Source: Sphingosinicella sp. YJ22 (GTDB taxonomy: Bacteria > Pseudomonadota > Alphaproteobacteria > Sphingomonadales > Sphingomonadaceae). Taken from it: a stretch of DNA of 52,228 nucleotides. Below, piece by piece: positions 19,405 to 28,382 of this stretch. Under the pieces are notes generated by a model. It was not told where the DNA came from. It saw only the letters and a list, made by a program, of their open reading frames with translations, and ran no database searches. The position numbers and the translations under genes were made by a program. The stretch is from the NCBI RefSeq assembly GCF_011320075.1, contig NZ_JAANPA010000018.1, forward strand, positions 1 through 52,228, read 5' to 3'. Positions within the stretch are counted from its first letter, which is position 1. Every line of letters starts with the position of its first letter.

Positions 19405-20289
19405 ATGCGCATGTTCCTCCTGCTCGCCGCTGCCGCGGCCGTCGCCGCACCGGCTTTCGCCCGGCAGGACGAAAGCGCGGCGCAGAAGGCGCAGGTCACC
19501 GCCGCGCCCGCTGCGCCACCGCTGCAGCTCACTGCGGCGCATCGCGCGTCGATCGCCGAGGCGATCCGCCGCGGCCGTCTGATCGCGGCGATCGACCGCG
19601 CCGGCGCGGTCACCACCCGCGACATGCTCGCGCGCGTCGCCGATCCCGCCGCGGCCGGAATCGTCGGCTGGGTCGCCGAGCCCGAAGGCAATGCCGTCAC
19701 CGTCACTTATTATGCCCGCGAAGGCGACGGCTACGCCGCCGTCTATCGCAGCCAGATGCTCGGCGGCCGCGCCGTGTCCCCGGAAGTGTTCGAGGCCGGC
19801 AGCCGCCCGGCGCTGACCGGCAACGCCGCGCGAATGGCCGCGGCGCGAAGCGCGGTCGGCGATCTCCAGCAGACGCCGTGCGGCGGCGGCGGCGACTTCA
19901 ACACGATCATCCTGCCGCCCGAATCCGCCGCCGCGCCCGTGCTGGTCTATCGCATCAGCCCGCGCATGGCCGCGGAGGCGGTCCCGGCCGGCGGCCATTA
20001 CCGGACCGAGGTCGCCGCCGACGGCAGTGTCGGGGACACCGTGGCCCTCGCCGGCGAGTGCACCGAACTGCGCCTCGCGCCGCTCGCCGCCGGCCAGCGG
20101 CCGCGGCCGCTCGTCGTCAACGCCCGCGACGCCGAGCTGCCGGGCGAGCTCCATGTCTTCCTGTCGCTGTGGAGCGGCCGTCCTCTCGCCGTCGCCACCG
20201 GCACGGACGCGGTGCGGATGTGGGGCGTCACCGGCGAGGGCATCGGCGAGCTGGCGCAAGGGCCGAACACCCATCCCGTGGGCAGGTGA
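19405..20289 (+). CDS. Exported protein of unknown function
   Basis: About 294 residues with a signal peptide (MRMFLLLAAAAAVAAPAFARQ). The mature part is Ala/Pro-rich at first, then has a beta-rich middle (GWVAEPEGNAVTVTYYAREGDGYAAVYRSQML) and a cysteine pair spread widely (QTPCGGGGDF, GECTELRLAPL) that could form a disulfide. No family was recognised. The ATG at 19405 is preferred over the ATG at 19396 because AGGG at 19392-19395 is too close to the latter. It is followed by the M13 peptidases after 85 bases and may be co-regulated with them. Confidence 0.7.
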   Translation: MRMFLLLAAAAAVAAPAFARQDESAAQKAQVTAAPAAPPLQLTAAHRASIAEAIRRGRLIAAIDRAGAVTTRDMLARVADPAAAGIVGWVAEPEGNAVTVTYYAREGDGYAAVYRSQMLGGRAVSPEVFEAGSRPALTGNAARMAAARSAVGDLQQTPCGGGGDFNTIILPPESAAAPVLVYRISPRMAAEAVPAGGHYRTEVAADGSVGDTVALAGECTELRLAPLAAGQRPRPLVVNARDAELPGELHVFLSLWSGRPLAVATGTDAVRMWGVTGEGIGELAQGPNTHPVGR

Positions 20290-20374
20290 GTTGCGCGGCT
20301 AATACGGATTTTGCTTGCGCGACTCGCCGCAAACCGCAAAGTCTCGTCCCCTGACCTGACCGGAGGGGATTATC

Positions 20375-22456
20375 ATGAGAAATCATCGCCTTGCGCTTTG
20401 CGCAATTCTGCTGCTCGCGGGCACCGCGCCGGTATATGCCCAATCGCAGCCGCGTGCCGCCGAGGCGCGCCCGCCGCAGGTCTCGCCGGGCTCGGCCGCG
20501 CGCCAGGGCCAACCGCGCTACGGCTCGTTCGGCCTCGACCTTGCCGCCCGTGACGTCGCCGTCGATCCGGGCGACGATTTCTTCCGCTACGCCAACGGCA
20601 CCTGGCTGAACGCCACCGAGATTCCCGCCGACCGCACCAGCTGGAGCCTGTGGACCGTCCTGTCCGAGGATATCGAGCAGCAGTTGCGCGCGATCGTCAC
20701 CGACGCGGCGGCGTCGACCGACCCGGCGCAGCGCAAGGTCGGCGATTTCTACGCCGCCTGGATGGACGAGGCCGGGATCGAGGCGCGCGGCACCGCCCCG
20801 CTTCACCCCTACCTCCAGCGCATCGCCGGCATCGGCAACCGCGACCAGCTGCTCGCGACCTTCGCGACGCCGGGCTTCGTGTCGCCGGTCGGCGTCGGCA
20901 TCATCCCGAACCTCGCCGATCCGACCCGCTACACCGCCGTCGCCGGCCAGGGCGGGCTCGGCATGCCGAACCGCGATTATTACCTGCGCGAGGGCGCGGA
21001 ATATGACCGCTACCGCGCCGCCTACCGCGACTATATCGTCCAGCTCCACACCCTCGCCGGAATCGCGGACGGCGCGGCCAGGGCCGACCGAATCATCGCG
21101 CTCGAGCGGCGAATCGCCGAGGCGCACTGGACGCCGGAGCGCAGCCGCGACATCGCCGCGATCAACAATCCGATGACCCGCGCCCAGCTGATGGAGCTGG
21201 CGCCGCAGTTCGAGTGGGAGACCTATCTCCAGCGCCGCGGCCTCGGCGCCGCCGAGACCGTGATCGCGACCCAGACGACCGCGATCCAGGGCATCGGCCG
21301 ACTGCTCGACGAGGTGCCGCTCGACACGTGGAAGGAGTATCTCGCCTTCCACTTCATCAACAGCTACGCGAACTACCTGCCGCGCGCCTTCGACGAGGCG
21401 AAGTTCAACTTCTTCAGCCGCACCATCGCCGGCCAGGAGCAGCAGCGCGACCGCTGGAAGCGCGGCCTCGGCCTGGTCAACGCCGCGCTCGGCGAGGCGG
21501 TCGGCCGAATCTATGTCGAGCGCCACTTCCCGGCCGAGAGCCGGCGCCAGATGGACGAGCTGATCACCAATCTGCGCACCGCGTTCGGCGAGCGGCTGCG
21601 GACCCTCGACTGGATGGACGACGAGACCCGCGCCCAGGCGCTCGCCAAGCTCGACTCGTTCGAGCCGCGGATCGGCCATCCCGAAGTGTGGATCGACTAT
21701 TCCAACTACCAGGTCGACCGCGGCGACCTGCTCGGCAACATGGTCCGCGCCGCCGAGTTCGGCTGGAACCTGCAGCTGTCGCGCTTCCCGAACCCGGTCG
21801 ATCGCCGGCTGTGGGGCATGAACCCGCAAATCATCAACGCGTCCTACAACCCGCTGATGAACCAGATCACCTTCCCGGCCGGCATCCTCCAGGCGCCGTT
21901 CTTCGATCCCAATGCCGACCCGGCGGTCAATTACGGGGCGATCGGCGCGGTGATCGGCCACGAGATCGGCCATGGCTTCGACGACCAGGGCCGCCGCTTC
22001 GACCCCACCGGCCGAGTCCGCGACTGGTGGACGGCGGCATCGGCCGAGCGCTTCACCGAGCGCACCACGCGGCTCGGCCAGCAATATAGCCAGTACAGCC
22101 CGCTGCCCGGACTTAACGTCAACGGCCAGCTTACCATGGGCGAGAATATCGGCGACCTCGGCGGGCTCGAAATGGCCTATGCCGCCTATCGCCGCCACGT
22201 CGCCCAGCATGGCGAGCCGCCGGTTCTCAACGGCCTCACCGGCGACCAGCGTTTCTTCCTGTCCTGGGCGCAGGTGTGGCGCAGCAAGCAGCGCGAAGGC
22301 GCGACTCGCCAGCGTGTGCTGACCGATCCGCACAGCCCGGACGAATATCGGGTCAACGGCGCGGTCCGCAACATCGACGCCTGGTACCGCGCGTTCAACG
22401 TGACGCCCGACGACGCGCTCTATTTGCCGCCTGAACAGCGCGTCCATATCTGGTAA
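20375..22456 (+). CDS. M13-family zinc metallopeptidase (PepO/neprilysin-like), first copy
   Basis: A 693-residue exported peptidase. A signal peptide (LALCAILLLAGTAPVYAQ) precedes the M13 N-terminal domain (DLAARDVAVDPGDDFFRYANGTWL). The zinc site is VIGHEIGHGFDDQGRRFD with the first histidine at residue 529, and the third ligand is in GENIGDLGGLEMAY (about 589-602). The family's C-terminal signature is RVNGAVRNIDAWYRAFNV and the chain ends EQRVHIW. M13 enzymes cleave small peptides on the outer face of the membrane or in the periplasm. A second M13 gene follows, separated by a hairpin terminator. Confidence 0.93.
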   Translation: MRNHRLALCAILLLAGTAPVYAQSQPRAAEARPPQVSPGSAARQGQPRYGSFGLDLAARDVAVDPGDDFFRYANGTWLNATEIPADRTSWSLWTVLSEDIEQQLRAIVTDAAASTDPAQRKVGDFYAAWMDEAGIEARGTAPLHPYLQRIAGIGNRDQLLATFATPGFVSPVGVGIIPNLADPTRYTAVAGQGGLGMPNRDYYLREGAEYDRYRAAYRDYIVQLHTLAGIADGAARADRIIALERRIAEAHWTPERSRDIAAINNPMTRAQLMELAPQFEWETYLQRRGLGAAETVIATQTTAIQGIGRLLDEVPLDTWKEYLAFHFINSYANYLPRAFDEAKFNFFSRTIAGQEQQRDRWKRGLGLVNAALGEAVGRIYVERHFPAESRRQMDELITNLRTAFGERLRTLDWMDDETRAQALAKLDSFEPRIGHPEVWIDYSNYQVDRGDLLGNMVRAAEFGWNLQLSRFPNPVDRRLWGMNPQIINASYNPLMNQITFPAGILQAPFFDPNADPAVNYGAIGAVIGHEIGHGFDDQGRRFDPTGRVRDWWTAASAERFTERTTRLGQQYSQYSPLPGLNVNGQLTMGENIGDLGGLEMAYAAYRRHVAQHGEPPVLNGLTGDQRFFLSWAQVWRSKQREGATRQRVLTDPHSPDEYRVNGAVRNIDAWYRAFNVTPDDALYLPPEQRVHIW

Positions 22457-22464
22457 TTATGTCA

Positions 22465-22491
22465 GGGGGCCGGGCGACCGGCCCCCTTTTT
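22465..22491 (+). terminator. Intrinsic terminator between the two M13 peptidase genes
   Basis: A 9-bp perfect stem (GGGGGCCGG, 22465-22473, with CCGGCCCCC, 22478-22486) around a GCGA loop is followed by TTTTTC. The second peptidase begins only about 14 bases later, so either that gene has its own promoter inside the first one or it depends on readthrough. Confidence 0.8.
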
Positions 22492-22505
22492 CTCGTGGAG
22501 TGCCC

Positions 22506-24572
22506 GTGATCCTTCGCCTGCTGCTCGCCGCCGCGCTGATCTTCAGTCCAGCTTCGGGCTTCGCCAGCCCCGCGCCGCCGGCGCCCGCGCCCGCTCAGAT
22601 CACGCGCGAGCAGGCCGTGGCGATGCTGCTCGGCTTCAACGAGACCGGCATCAACCTCGCCGCCCGCGACCTCAGCGTCCGCCCCGGTAACGACTTCAAT
22701 CTCTACGCCAACGGCGCCTGGATGCGCTTCATCCGGGTCTCGGGCGGCGCCCAGGAATTCTCCTACTCGATCCAGGCGCAATTGAACGAGGACGTCGAGG
22801 CACAGGTCCGCGCAATCGTCGAGAACCCGGCCGGCGACCCGGCCGCGCAGCAGATCTCGGAGCTCTACCGCGGCTTCATGGACACGGCGACGATCGAGCG
22901 CCTGGGGGTGACTCCGCTTCGGCCCTATTTCGATCGGATCGCGCGCATCCGCAACCGCGCGGACCTCCTCAAGACGTTCAGCGAGAACGGCTACAACATG
23001 CCGTTCAGCATCGGCGTCATTCCCGATCCCGGCAATCCGACCCGCCACATCGTCGCGATCGGCCAGGCCGGCACGCTGATGCCGACCCGCGATTACTATC
23101 TGCGCGAGGGCCCCGAGTTCGACCGCTACCGCGCCGCCTATCGAAGCTACGTGACACAATTGCTCCAGCTTGCCGGAATCGACGGCGCCCCGGCCAAGGC
23201 GGAGGCGATCTTCGGTCTCGAGCGGCGCCTTGCCGAGGCGCACTGGCCGCCCGAGCGCAGCCGCGACGTATCGCAGAGCATGAACCGCATGACGGTGGCG
23301 GAGCTGCAGCGGCTCGCGCCGGAATTCGACTGGCCGAACACCTTGCGCCTGCTCCAGATGGGCGACGTCGACACCCTGCTGGTCGGCGAGACGACCGCGA
23401 TCCAGGCGGCCGGCCGGCTGCTCGACGAGGTGCCGCTCGACACCTGGAAGGCGTGGCTCACCTTCCACTTCATCGACGCCTTCGCGCCCTACATGTCGTC
23501 GCAATTCGACCGCGCCGCCTTCACCTTCCACAACCAGGTGCTGAACGGCATGAACCAGCCGCACGAGCGCTGGCGGCGTGGCGTGCAGCTGGCCGACGGC
23601 GCGCTCGGCGAGGCGGTCGGCCGAATCTACATGGCCCGCCATTTCCCGAACGAGAGCAAGCGAGTCGTCGAGGAGATGATCGGCAATTTGCGCGGCGCCT
23701 TCGCCGAGAGGCTGCGCCGGATCGACTGGATGGACGCGCCGACCCGTGCCGAGGCGCTCGCCAAGCTCGAGGCGTTCGGCGCCCGCGTCGGCGGGCCGGA
23801 GCGCACCATCGACTATGCGAGGCTGCGCCTCGACCGGGCCGACATGGTCGGCAACATCATGCGCCTCGGCGACTTCAACTTCGCCCGCGAGATCGCGCGG
23901 CTGCGCGAGCCGGTCGACCGCAATTTGTGGGACATGACCGCGCAGACGGTCGGCGCGTCCTACAACGTGCTGACCAACCAGATCACCTTTCCGGCCGGAA
24001 TCCTCCAGCGCCCGCTGTTTCACCCGACCTATGACGCCGCGGTCAATTACGGGCGGATCGGCGCCGCCATCGGCCACGAGCTCGGCCACGGCTTCGACGA
24101 TCAGGGCCGCCGCTTCGACGGCGTCGGGCGCCTGCGCGACTGGTGGACGCCGGCCGCGGCGCAACGCTTCCACGAGCGCGCCGAGCAGCTCGGCCGCCAG
24201 TTCGCGACCTACGAGCCGGTGCCCGGCTTCCGAGTCAATGCCGAGGCGACGATGGGCGAGAATATCGGCGACCTGGGCGGCCTCGAGATCGCCTATGAGG
24301 CTTATCGCCGCCACGTCGCCCAGCACGGCGAGCCGGCCGTCGTTGGCGGCCTCACCGGCGACCAGCGCTTCTTCCTGTCCTACGCCCAGACCTGGGCCAG
24401 CTATATCGGCAACACGCTGATGCAATCGATCGTGCTGACCGACGAGCACGCGCCGCCCGCCTACCGGGTCAACGGCATCGTTCGGAACATGGACGCCTGG
24501 TACCGCGCCTTCGACGTGAAGCCCGGCGACGCGCTTTACCTGCCGCCCGAGCAGCGCGTCAGGATCTGGTGA
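22506..24572 (+). CDS. M13-family zinc metallopeptidase, second copy
   Basis: A 688-residue paralogue of the preceding gene; the C-termini align almost residue for residue (RVNGIVRNMDAWYRAFDVKPGDALYLPPEQR). The zinc motif is IGHELGHGFDDQGRRFD with the first histidine at residue 524, and the third ligand is in GENIGDLGGLEIAYEAYR. The signal peptide (ILRLLLAAALIFSPASGFAS) follows the GTG at 22506, which has GGAG six bases upstream; a GTG at 22500 is the alternative start. A weak 6-bp hairpin with a TTTGG loop lies just after the stop (24587-24603) but lacks a T-run. Confidence 0.92.
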   Translation: MILRLLLAAALIFSPASGFASPAPPAPAPAQITREQAVAMLLGFNETGINLAARDLSVRPGNDFNLYANGAWMRFIRVSGGAQEFSYSIQAQLNEDVEAQVRAIVENPAGDPAAQQISELYRGFMDTATIERLGVTPLRPYFDRIARIRNRADLLKTFSENGYNMPFSIGVIPDPGNPTRHIVAIGQAGTLMPTRDYYLREGPEFDRYRAAYRSYVTQLLQLAGIDGAPAKAEAIFGLERRLAEAHWPPERSRDVSQSMNRMTVAELQRLAPEFDWPNTLRLLQMGDVDTLLVGETTAIQAAGRLLDEVPLDTWKAWLTFHFIDAFAPYMSSQFDRAAFTFHNQVLNGMNQPHERWRRGVQLADGALGEAVGRIYMARHFPNESKRVVEEMIGNLRGAFAERLRRIDWMDAPTRAEALAKLEAFGARVGGPERTIDYARLRLDRADMVGNIMRLGDFNFAREIARLREPVDRNLWDMTAQTVGASYNVLTNQITFPAGILQRPLFHPTYDAAVNYGRIGAAIGHELGHGFDDQGRRFDGVGRLRDWWTPAAAQRFHERAEQLGRQFATYEPVPGFRVNAEATMGENIGDLGGLEIAYEAYRRHVAQHGEPAVVGGLTGDQRFFLSYAQTWASYIGNTLMQSIVLTDEHAPPAYRVNGIVRNMDAWYRAFDVKPGDALYLPPEQRVRIW

Positions 24573-24616
24573 GACGAACCGCTCGTCCCGTTTTTGGAAC
24601 GGGCACGAAACAAGCA

Positions 24617-24624
24617 ATGGTTAA
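24617..24624 (-). promoter_or_regulatory. Possible CtrA half-site (TTAACCAT)
   Basis: The minus strand reads TTAACCAT here, matching the half-site recognised by the cell-cycle regulator CtrA in alphaproteobacteria. It lies in the AT-rich spacer between the second M13 gene and the serralysin unit. A match of eight bases can arise by chance. Confidence 0.25.
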
Positions 24625-24771
24625 CAATTGACCACCATAACTTTTCTAAATAGCCAAACCACTTAGCACGGATTCGAGGCGGTTCGCGGTCGCGGATTTC
24701 CGGGCTTTTTGGGGGTGGGGCCGATTCTCTTCTTCGGGGCTTCCTGCGTGGCTCTTGGCCGCCTTGGGCGG

Positions 24772-25269
24772 ATGATACCGCTGTGCGTCCTCGCCGCGGC
24801 CTGCGCTTCGGCCGCGACGAGCGCGGCCCCTGCCGCCGCTCAGGTGCAGGCCTCGCCTCCGCCCGCCTCCGTTCGCGACATCGGACGAGTCCATATCCTC
24901 TGCCTCGTCGCGGGCGGCTCGGACGCGCGCCTCCAGTCGGACCTGTGCGCGCGCCTGCAGCGGCTCGTGTCTGCCGGCGCGCCGGTCCCGGTCACGGTGG
25001 TTCAGCTCGGCGACCCGGCGGTGCTCGATCCCGCCGCGCTCAACCTGCTCCTTCATGCTTCGCTCGAGCGGATCGGCGGCGCGCCTGTGCTGGCCCTGTC
25101 GCTGCGCTCGTTCCGCAATGCCGGCCCGGACAGCGTGACCCTGTTCGGCCCCGCGCCGCGCGCCGTCCCGGCCGGCGACGCCACCCAGATCGAGCGCGCC
25201 CTCGCGGCCGCGCTGACCCATGTCCTGCCGTGGCGCGTCGCGCCACAGGGAGCACGACCCATCGACTAA
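24772..25269 (+). CDS. Small exported protein upstream of the serralysin gene
   Basis: About 165 residues. A short hydrophobic, alanine-rich leader (MIPLCVLAAACASAATSAAPAAAQ) suggests export. The mature part contains VRDIGRVHILCLVAGGSDARLQSDLCARLQRLVSAGAPVPVTVVQLGD and a later ALNLLLHASLERIGGAPVLALSLRSFRN, an alternating strand-helix pattern, with two cysteines that might pair. No family was recognised. The start is uncertain: ATG 24772 is chosen for the leader, but TTG 24709 or GTG 24715 are in frame. It ends 21 bases before the serralysin start, so the two are probably one unit and this protein may help the protease's fold, inhibit it or sense its target. Confidence 0.6.
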   Translation: MIPLCVLAAACASAATSAAPAAAQVQASPPPASVRDIGRVHILCLVAGGSDARLQSDLCARLQRLVSAGAPVPVTVVQLGDPAVLDPAALNLLLHASLERIGGAPVLALSLRSFRNAGPDSVTLFGPAPRAVPAGDATQIERALAAALTHVLPWRVAPQGARPID

Positions 25270-25290
25270 ATCCACTGAGGAGGGGACCAA

Positions 25291-27342
25291 ATGCCTGACG
25301 TGATCCGACATTCCGATGCACCCGGCTGCGCCTGCACCGCTTGCTCCAACCTGCAGCTCGACCTCAACGACCGCGTCGACGGGTCGATCGACCCGCAGGC
25401 GGGCGGCACGCTCAACGGGAAGCCGATCCTGACCGCCGAGCAGGTCGCCGCCCACCTCAACCGCACCGGCGGCGGCTATGCGGACGGCTTTAACGACACG
25501 CCCTTCGTCGGCCAGCAGAACAATATCGGCGACGACAACACGGTCATCACCTACGGCTTCTTCGACTCCCAGTCGCAGCTGTTCACCAACGGCTACGTCT
25601 ACGCCTCCGGTGGCCAGCTGTTCGGCCTCTCCGAATATTTCAACTTCGCGCCGTTCAGCTCCGCCCAGCGCGACGCCGCGCGCGAGTCGATGCAGGCCTG
25701 GGACGATCTCGTCGCGGTGAGCTTCCGCGAAGTCGGCGCCGACGAGGCCGACATCAACTTCGCCAATCTCGCCAGCGCGCCGACCACCCAGGCCTATTCG
25801 CGCATCCCGACCGCCGCGCTCGACGCGACGCTCGGGGGCCAGGTCCGCGAGATCGGCGGCGACATCTGGGTGTCGGCGAGCCAGGCCAGCAACTTCCGCC
25901 TCGACGAGGGCCAGTACGGCATCCACACCCTGGTCCACGAGATCGGCCACTCGCTCGGCCTCAGCCACCCGGGGGCCTATAATGCCGCGCCGGGCGTCTC
26001 GATCACCTATCCGGTCAACGCCGAATATGCCCAGGACACCCGCGCCTATTCGGTGATGTCCTATTTCGAGGGCAGCTCGATCTCCGGCACCCGCCACTTC
26101 GACTTCCACGTCTCGACCACGGTCTATGCGGCGACTCCGCTGGTCCACGACATCCTCGCCATCCAGCGCATCTACGGCGCCGACATGACCACCCGCACCG
26201 GCGACACGGTCTATGGCTTCAACAGCAATGCTGGCCGCGATTCCTACGACTTCACCAAGACCCCGGCGCCGATCATGGCGATCTGGGACGCGGGCGGAAA
26301 CGACACGATCGACGCGTCGGGCTATCATACCGACCAGATCATCGACCTGGCGCCGGGCTCGCTGAGCAGCATCGGCGGAGTCACCTACGACACCGCGCCG
26401 AGCTTCGAGCAGGTCAACGCCAACCGCGCGGCCAACGGTCTGCCGCCGGTCGCCCTGGCCACTTACAACGCCAATATGGCGGCATTGCTGGCAAACCCGG
26501 TCGTCGGCCGCCTCACCAACAATGTCGGCATCGCTTATGGCGCGATCATCGAGAACGCCATCGGCGGCCACGGCCATGACTCGCTGCTCGGCAACAGCGT
26601 AGACAACGTCCTGCGCGGCAATGCCGGCAACGACATCATCGGCGCGGGCGCGGGCAACGACCTGCTCGACGGCGGCACCGGCAACGACACGATGCTCGGC
26701 GGAATCGGCGACGACACCTTCATCGTCGGCGAAGCGGGCGACATCGTCACCGAGCTGGCCGGCGAAGGCACCGACCTGGTCAAGTCGTCGATCGACTATG
26801 TCCTCGTCGACCATGTCGAGAACCTGGTCCTCACCGGCAGCGCCGTCAGCGGCACCGGCAACGGCCTCGACAACGTCATCACCGGCAACGATCTCGGCAA
26901 TCTGCTCAGGGGCGAGGCCGGCAACGACGTGCTGATCGGCGGCGACGGCGTCGACCACATGATCGGCGGCGCCGGCGCGGACGTCTTCGTGGCGGAGATC
27001 AACGACACCAAGGTCGCCGGCAAGGACGGCCTCATCTCGCTCGATCTCATCCTCGACTTCGAGAAGGGCGTCGACAAGATCGACGTGTCCGATCTCGGCG
27101 CCTTCACCTGGAAGGGCCATGCCGCGAACAAGGATGCCGGCGACCTGTCGATCAAGACGTTCGGCAACATCAACGCGGCCGAGAAGGCGCTCGGCATCGA
27201 CATCGACGGCGTCGACGGCCCGAGCCCGTTCGGCGGCCAGGTGACGGTCGTGTTCGGCAACACCGACGGCGGCCCGGCGGACTTCGCGCTGGTGGTCATG
27301 GGCACCCACAACCTCGACAACACCGACTTCATCTTCGTCTGA
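25291..27342 (+). CDS. Serralysin-type RTX metalloprotease (M10B)
   Basis: A 683-residue secreted zinc protease. The catalytic site is HTLVHEIGHSLGLSHPG, with H216, E217, H220 and H226 in the metzincin HExxHxxGxxH pattern, and the Met-turn is SVMSYF (Met256). From about residue 435 run calcium-binding RTX nonapeptides such as GNAGNDIIGAGAGNDLLDGGTGNDTMLGG. The C-terminal domain ends in hydrophobic residues after an acidic one (NTDFIFV), as in type I secretion signals. There is no Sec signal peptide, as expected. The N-terminus carries a cysteine cluster (PGCACTACSNL, about residues 10-19), unusual for serralysins. No type I exporter is encoded in this window. AGGAGGGG precedes the ATG. Confidence 0.93.
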   Translation: MPDVIRHSDAPGCACTACSNLQLDLNDRVDGSIDPQAGGTLNGKPILTAEQVAAHLNRTGGGYADGFNDTPFVGQQNNIGDDNTVITYGFFDSQSQLFTNGYVYASGGQLFGLSEYFNFAPFSSAQRDAARESMQAWDDLVAVSFREVGADEADINFANLASAPTTQAYSRIPTAALDATLGGQVREIGGDIWVSASQASNFRLDEGQYGIHTLVHEIGHSLGLSHPGAYNAAPGVSITYPVNAEYAQDTRAYSVMSYFEGSSISGTRHFDFHVSTTVYAATPLVHDILAIQRIYGADMTTRTGDTVYGFNSNAGRDSYDFTKTPAPIMAIWDAGGNDTIDASGYHTDQIIDLAPGSLSSIGGVTYDTAPSFEQVNANRAANGLPPVALATYNANMAALLANPVVGRLTNNVGIAYGAIIENAIGGHGHDSLLGNSVDNVLRGNAGNDIIGAGAGNDLLDGGTGNDTMLGGIGDDTFIVGEAGDIVTELAGEGTDLVKSSIDYVLVDHVENLVLTGSAVSGTGNGLDNVITGNDLGNLLRGEAGNDVLIGGDGVDHMIGGAGADVFVAEINDTKVAGKDGLISLDLILDFEKGVDKIDVSDLGAFTWKGHAANKDAGDLSIKTFGNINAAEKALGIDIDGVDGPSPFGGQVTVVFGNTDGGPADFALVVMGTHNLDNTDFIFV

Positions 27343-27363
27343 TTGGGCGAGGCATGACGAAGG

Positions 27364-27397
27364 GAAGGGCTCCGGTTCGCCGGGGCCCTTCTTTTTT
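27364..27397 (+). terminator. Intrinsic terminator after the serralysin gene
   Basis: A 12-bp stem with one G-T wobble (27364-27375 with 27380-27391) closes a TTCG tetraloop inside a CGG/CCG pair, an especially stable loop, and is followed by TTTTTT. Confidence 0.93.
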
Positions 27398-27458
27398 GCG
27401 CCGCTTGCCTTGCCGACGCGGGCGCGGAACAAGGGTGCGTCACGACAGGGGATCCAGG

Positions 27459-28382
27459 ATGCGCCTTACCGCCGCCGCTCTCGCCATGCTTCTCGCCGGC
27501 TGTTCCGTTTCCTCCACTCAGGAGCGCGGCGCGTGGCGGCCGATGCCGATCCCGGGCGCGACCGAGCCGTCCCAGGTGATCGCGAACAGCGCGCCGTCCG
27601 ACTGGCGCGAGATCGCGCCCGACAATTTGATGGTGATGGAGCTCCCGGAAGGGCGCGTGGTGATCGAGCTCGCGCCCGGCTTCGCGCCCGTCCATGTCGC
27701 CAACGTGCGCGCTTTCGCCCGCGGCGGCTGGTGGAACGGAGCCACCATCTACCGGATGCAGGACAATTATGTCGCCCAATGGGGCAATGGCGACGCCGAG
27801 GTGGCGCTGCCCGCCGGCGTCGTGCAGCGGCCGCCGGCCGAATATGAGCGCTCGCTTGCCGGGCTCCAGCTGCTCGAAATCCCCTATCCCGACGCCTATG
27901 CCGGAACGGTCGGCTATGCGGACGGCTGGCCGGTCGCGTTCGATCGCGCCGCCGGGCTCGCCTGGCTGCCGCACTGCTACGGGACCGTCGGCGTCGGCCG
28001 CGACCTCGCGCCCGACACCGGCACCGGCGGCGAGCTCTACGCTGTGATCGGCCACGGACCGCGCCATCTCGACCGCAACATCGCCAATGTAGGCCGGGTG
28101 GTGGAAGGAATGAGCCTGCTTTCGGCGCGTCCGCGCGGCACCGGCGACCTCGGCTTCTACCAGGCCGATCGCGGCGAGACGGCGGTCCCGATCCGCCGCA
28201 TCCGCCTCGCCAGCGACATGCCGGCGGCCGAGCGGCCGCGCTTCGAGGCAATGCGGACGGATACAGCGGCGTTCAACGACTATGTGAGAGGCCGGGCCAA
28301 TCGCGGCGGCACCTTCTTCAACCGCCCGGCTGGCGGCGTCGACATCTGCAACGCGCCGGTACCGGTGCGGCGCAAATCCTAG
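27459..28382 (+). CDS. Cyclophilin-type peptidyl-prolyl isomerase, lipoprotein
   Basis: A 307-residue product with a lipobox (MLLAGCS, Cys14), so it is probably a membrane-anchored periplasmic protein. The cyclophilin domain begins near residue 50 (LMVMELPEGRVVIELAPGFAPVHVANVRAFARGGWWNG) and includes the Phe/Tyr-rich region IYRMQDNYVAQWGNGD and a late VIGHGPRHLDRNIANVGRVVEGM, matching bacterial cyclophilins with an enlarged insert. It would catalyse proline isomerisation of exported proteins, possibly folding partners such as the neighbouring peptidases. The ATG at 27459 lies after CAGGGGA. Its TAG stop shares CTAG with the convergent retropepsin gene. Confidence 0.82.
   Translation: MRLTAAALAMLLAGCSVSSTQERGAWRPMPIPGATEPSQVIANSAPSDWREIAPDNLMVMELPEGRVVIELAPGFAPVHVANVRAFARGGWWNGATIYRMQDNYVAQWGNGDAEVALPAGVVQRPPAEYERSLAGLQLLEIPYPDAYAGTVGYADGWPVAFDRAAGLAWLPHCYGTVGVGRDLAPDTGTGGELYAVIGHGPRHLDRNIANVGRVVEGMSLLSARPRGTGDLGFYQADRGETAVPIRRIRLASDMPAAERPRFEAMRTDTAAFNDYVRGRANRGGTFFNRPAGGVDICNAPVPVRRKS

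Noticed and set aside
20228-22447. A 739-residue minus-strand open frame opposite the first M13 peptidase
   Set aside because: It is an antisense shadow of a well-supported peptidase with no family signature.
24646-27432. A 928-residue open frame on the minus strand opposite the serralysin
   Set aside because: It mirrors the codon bias of the real gene, is rich in Arg/Ala/Asp/Val, and has no ribosome site or family.
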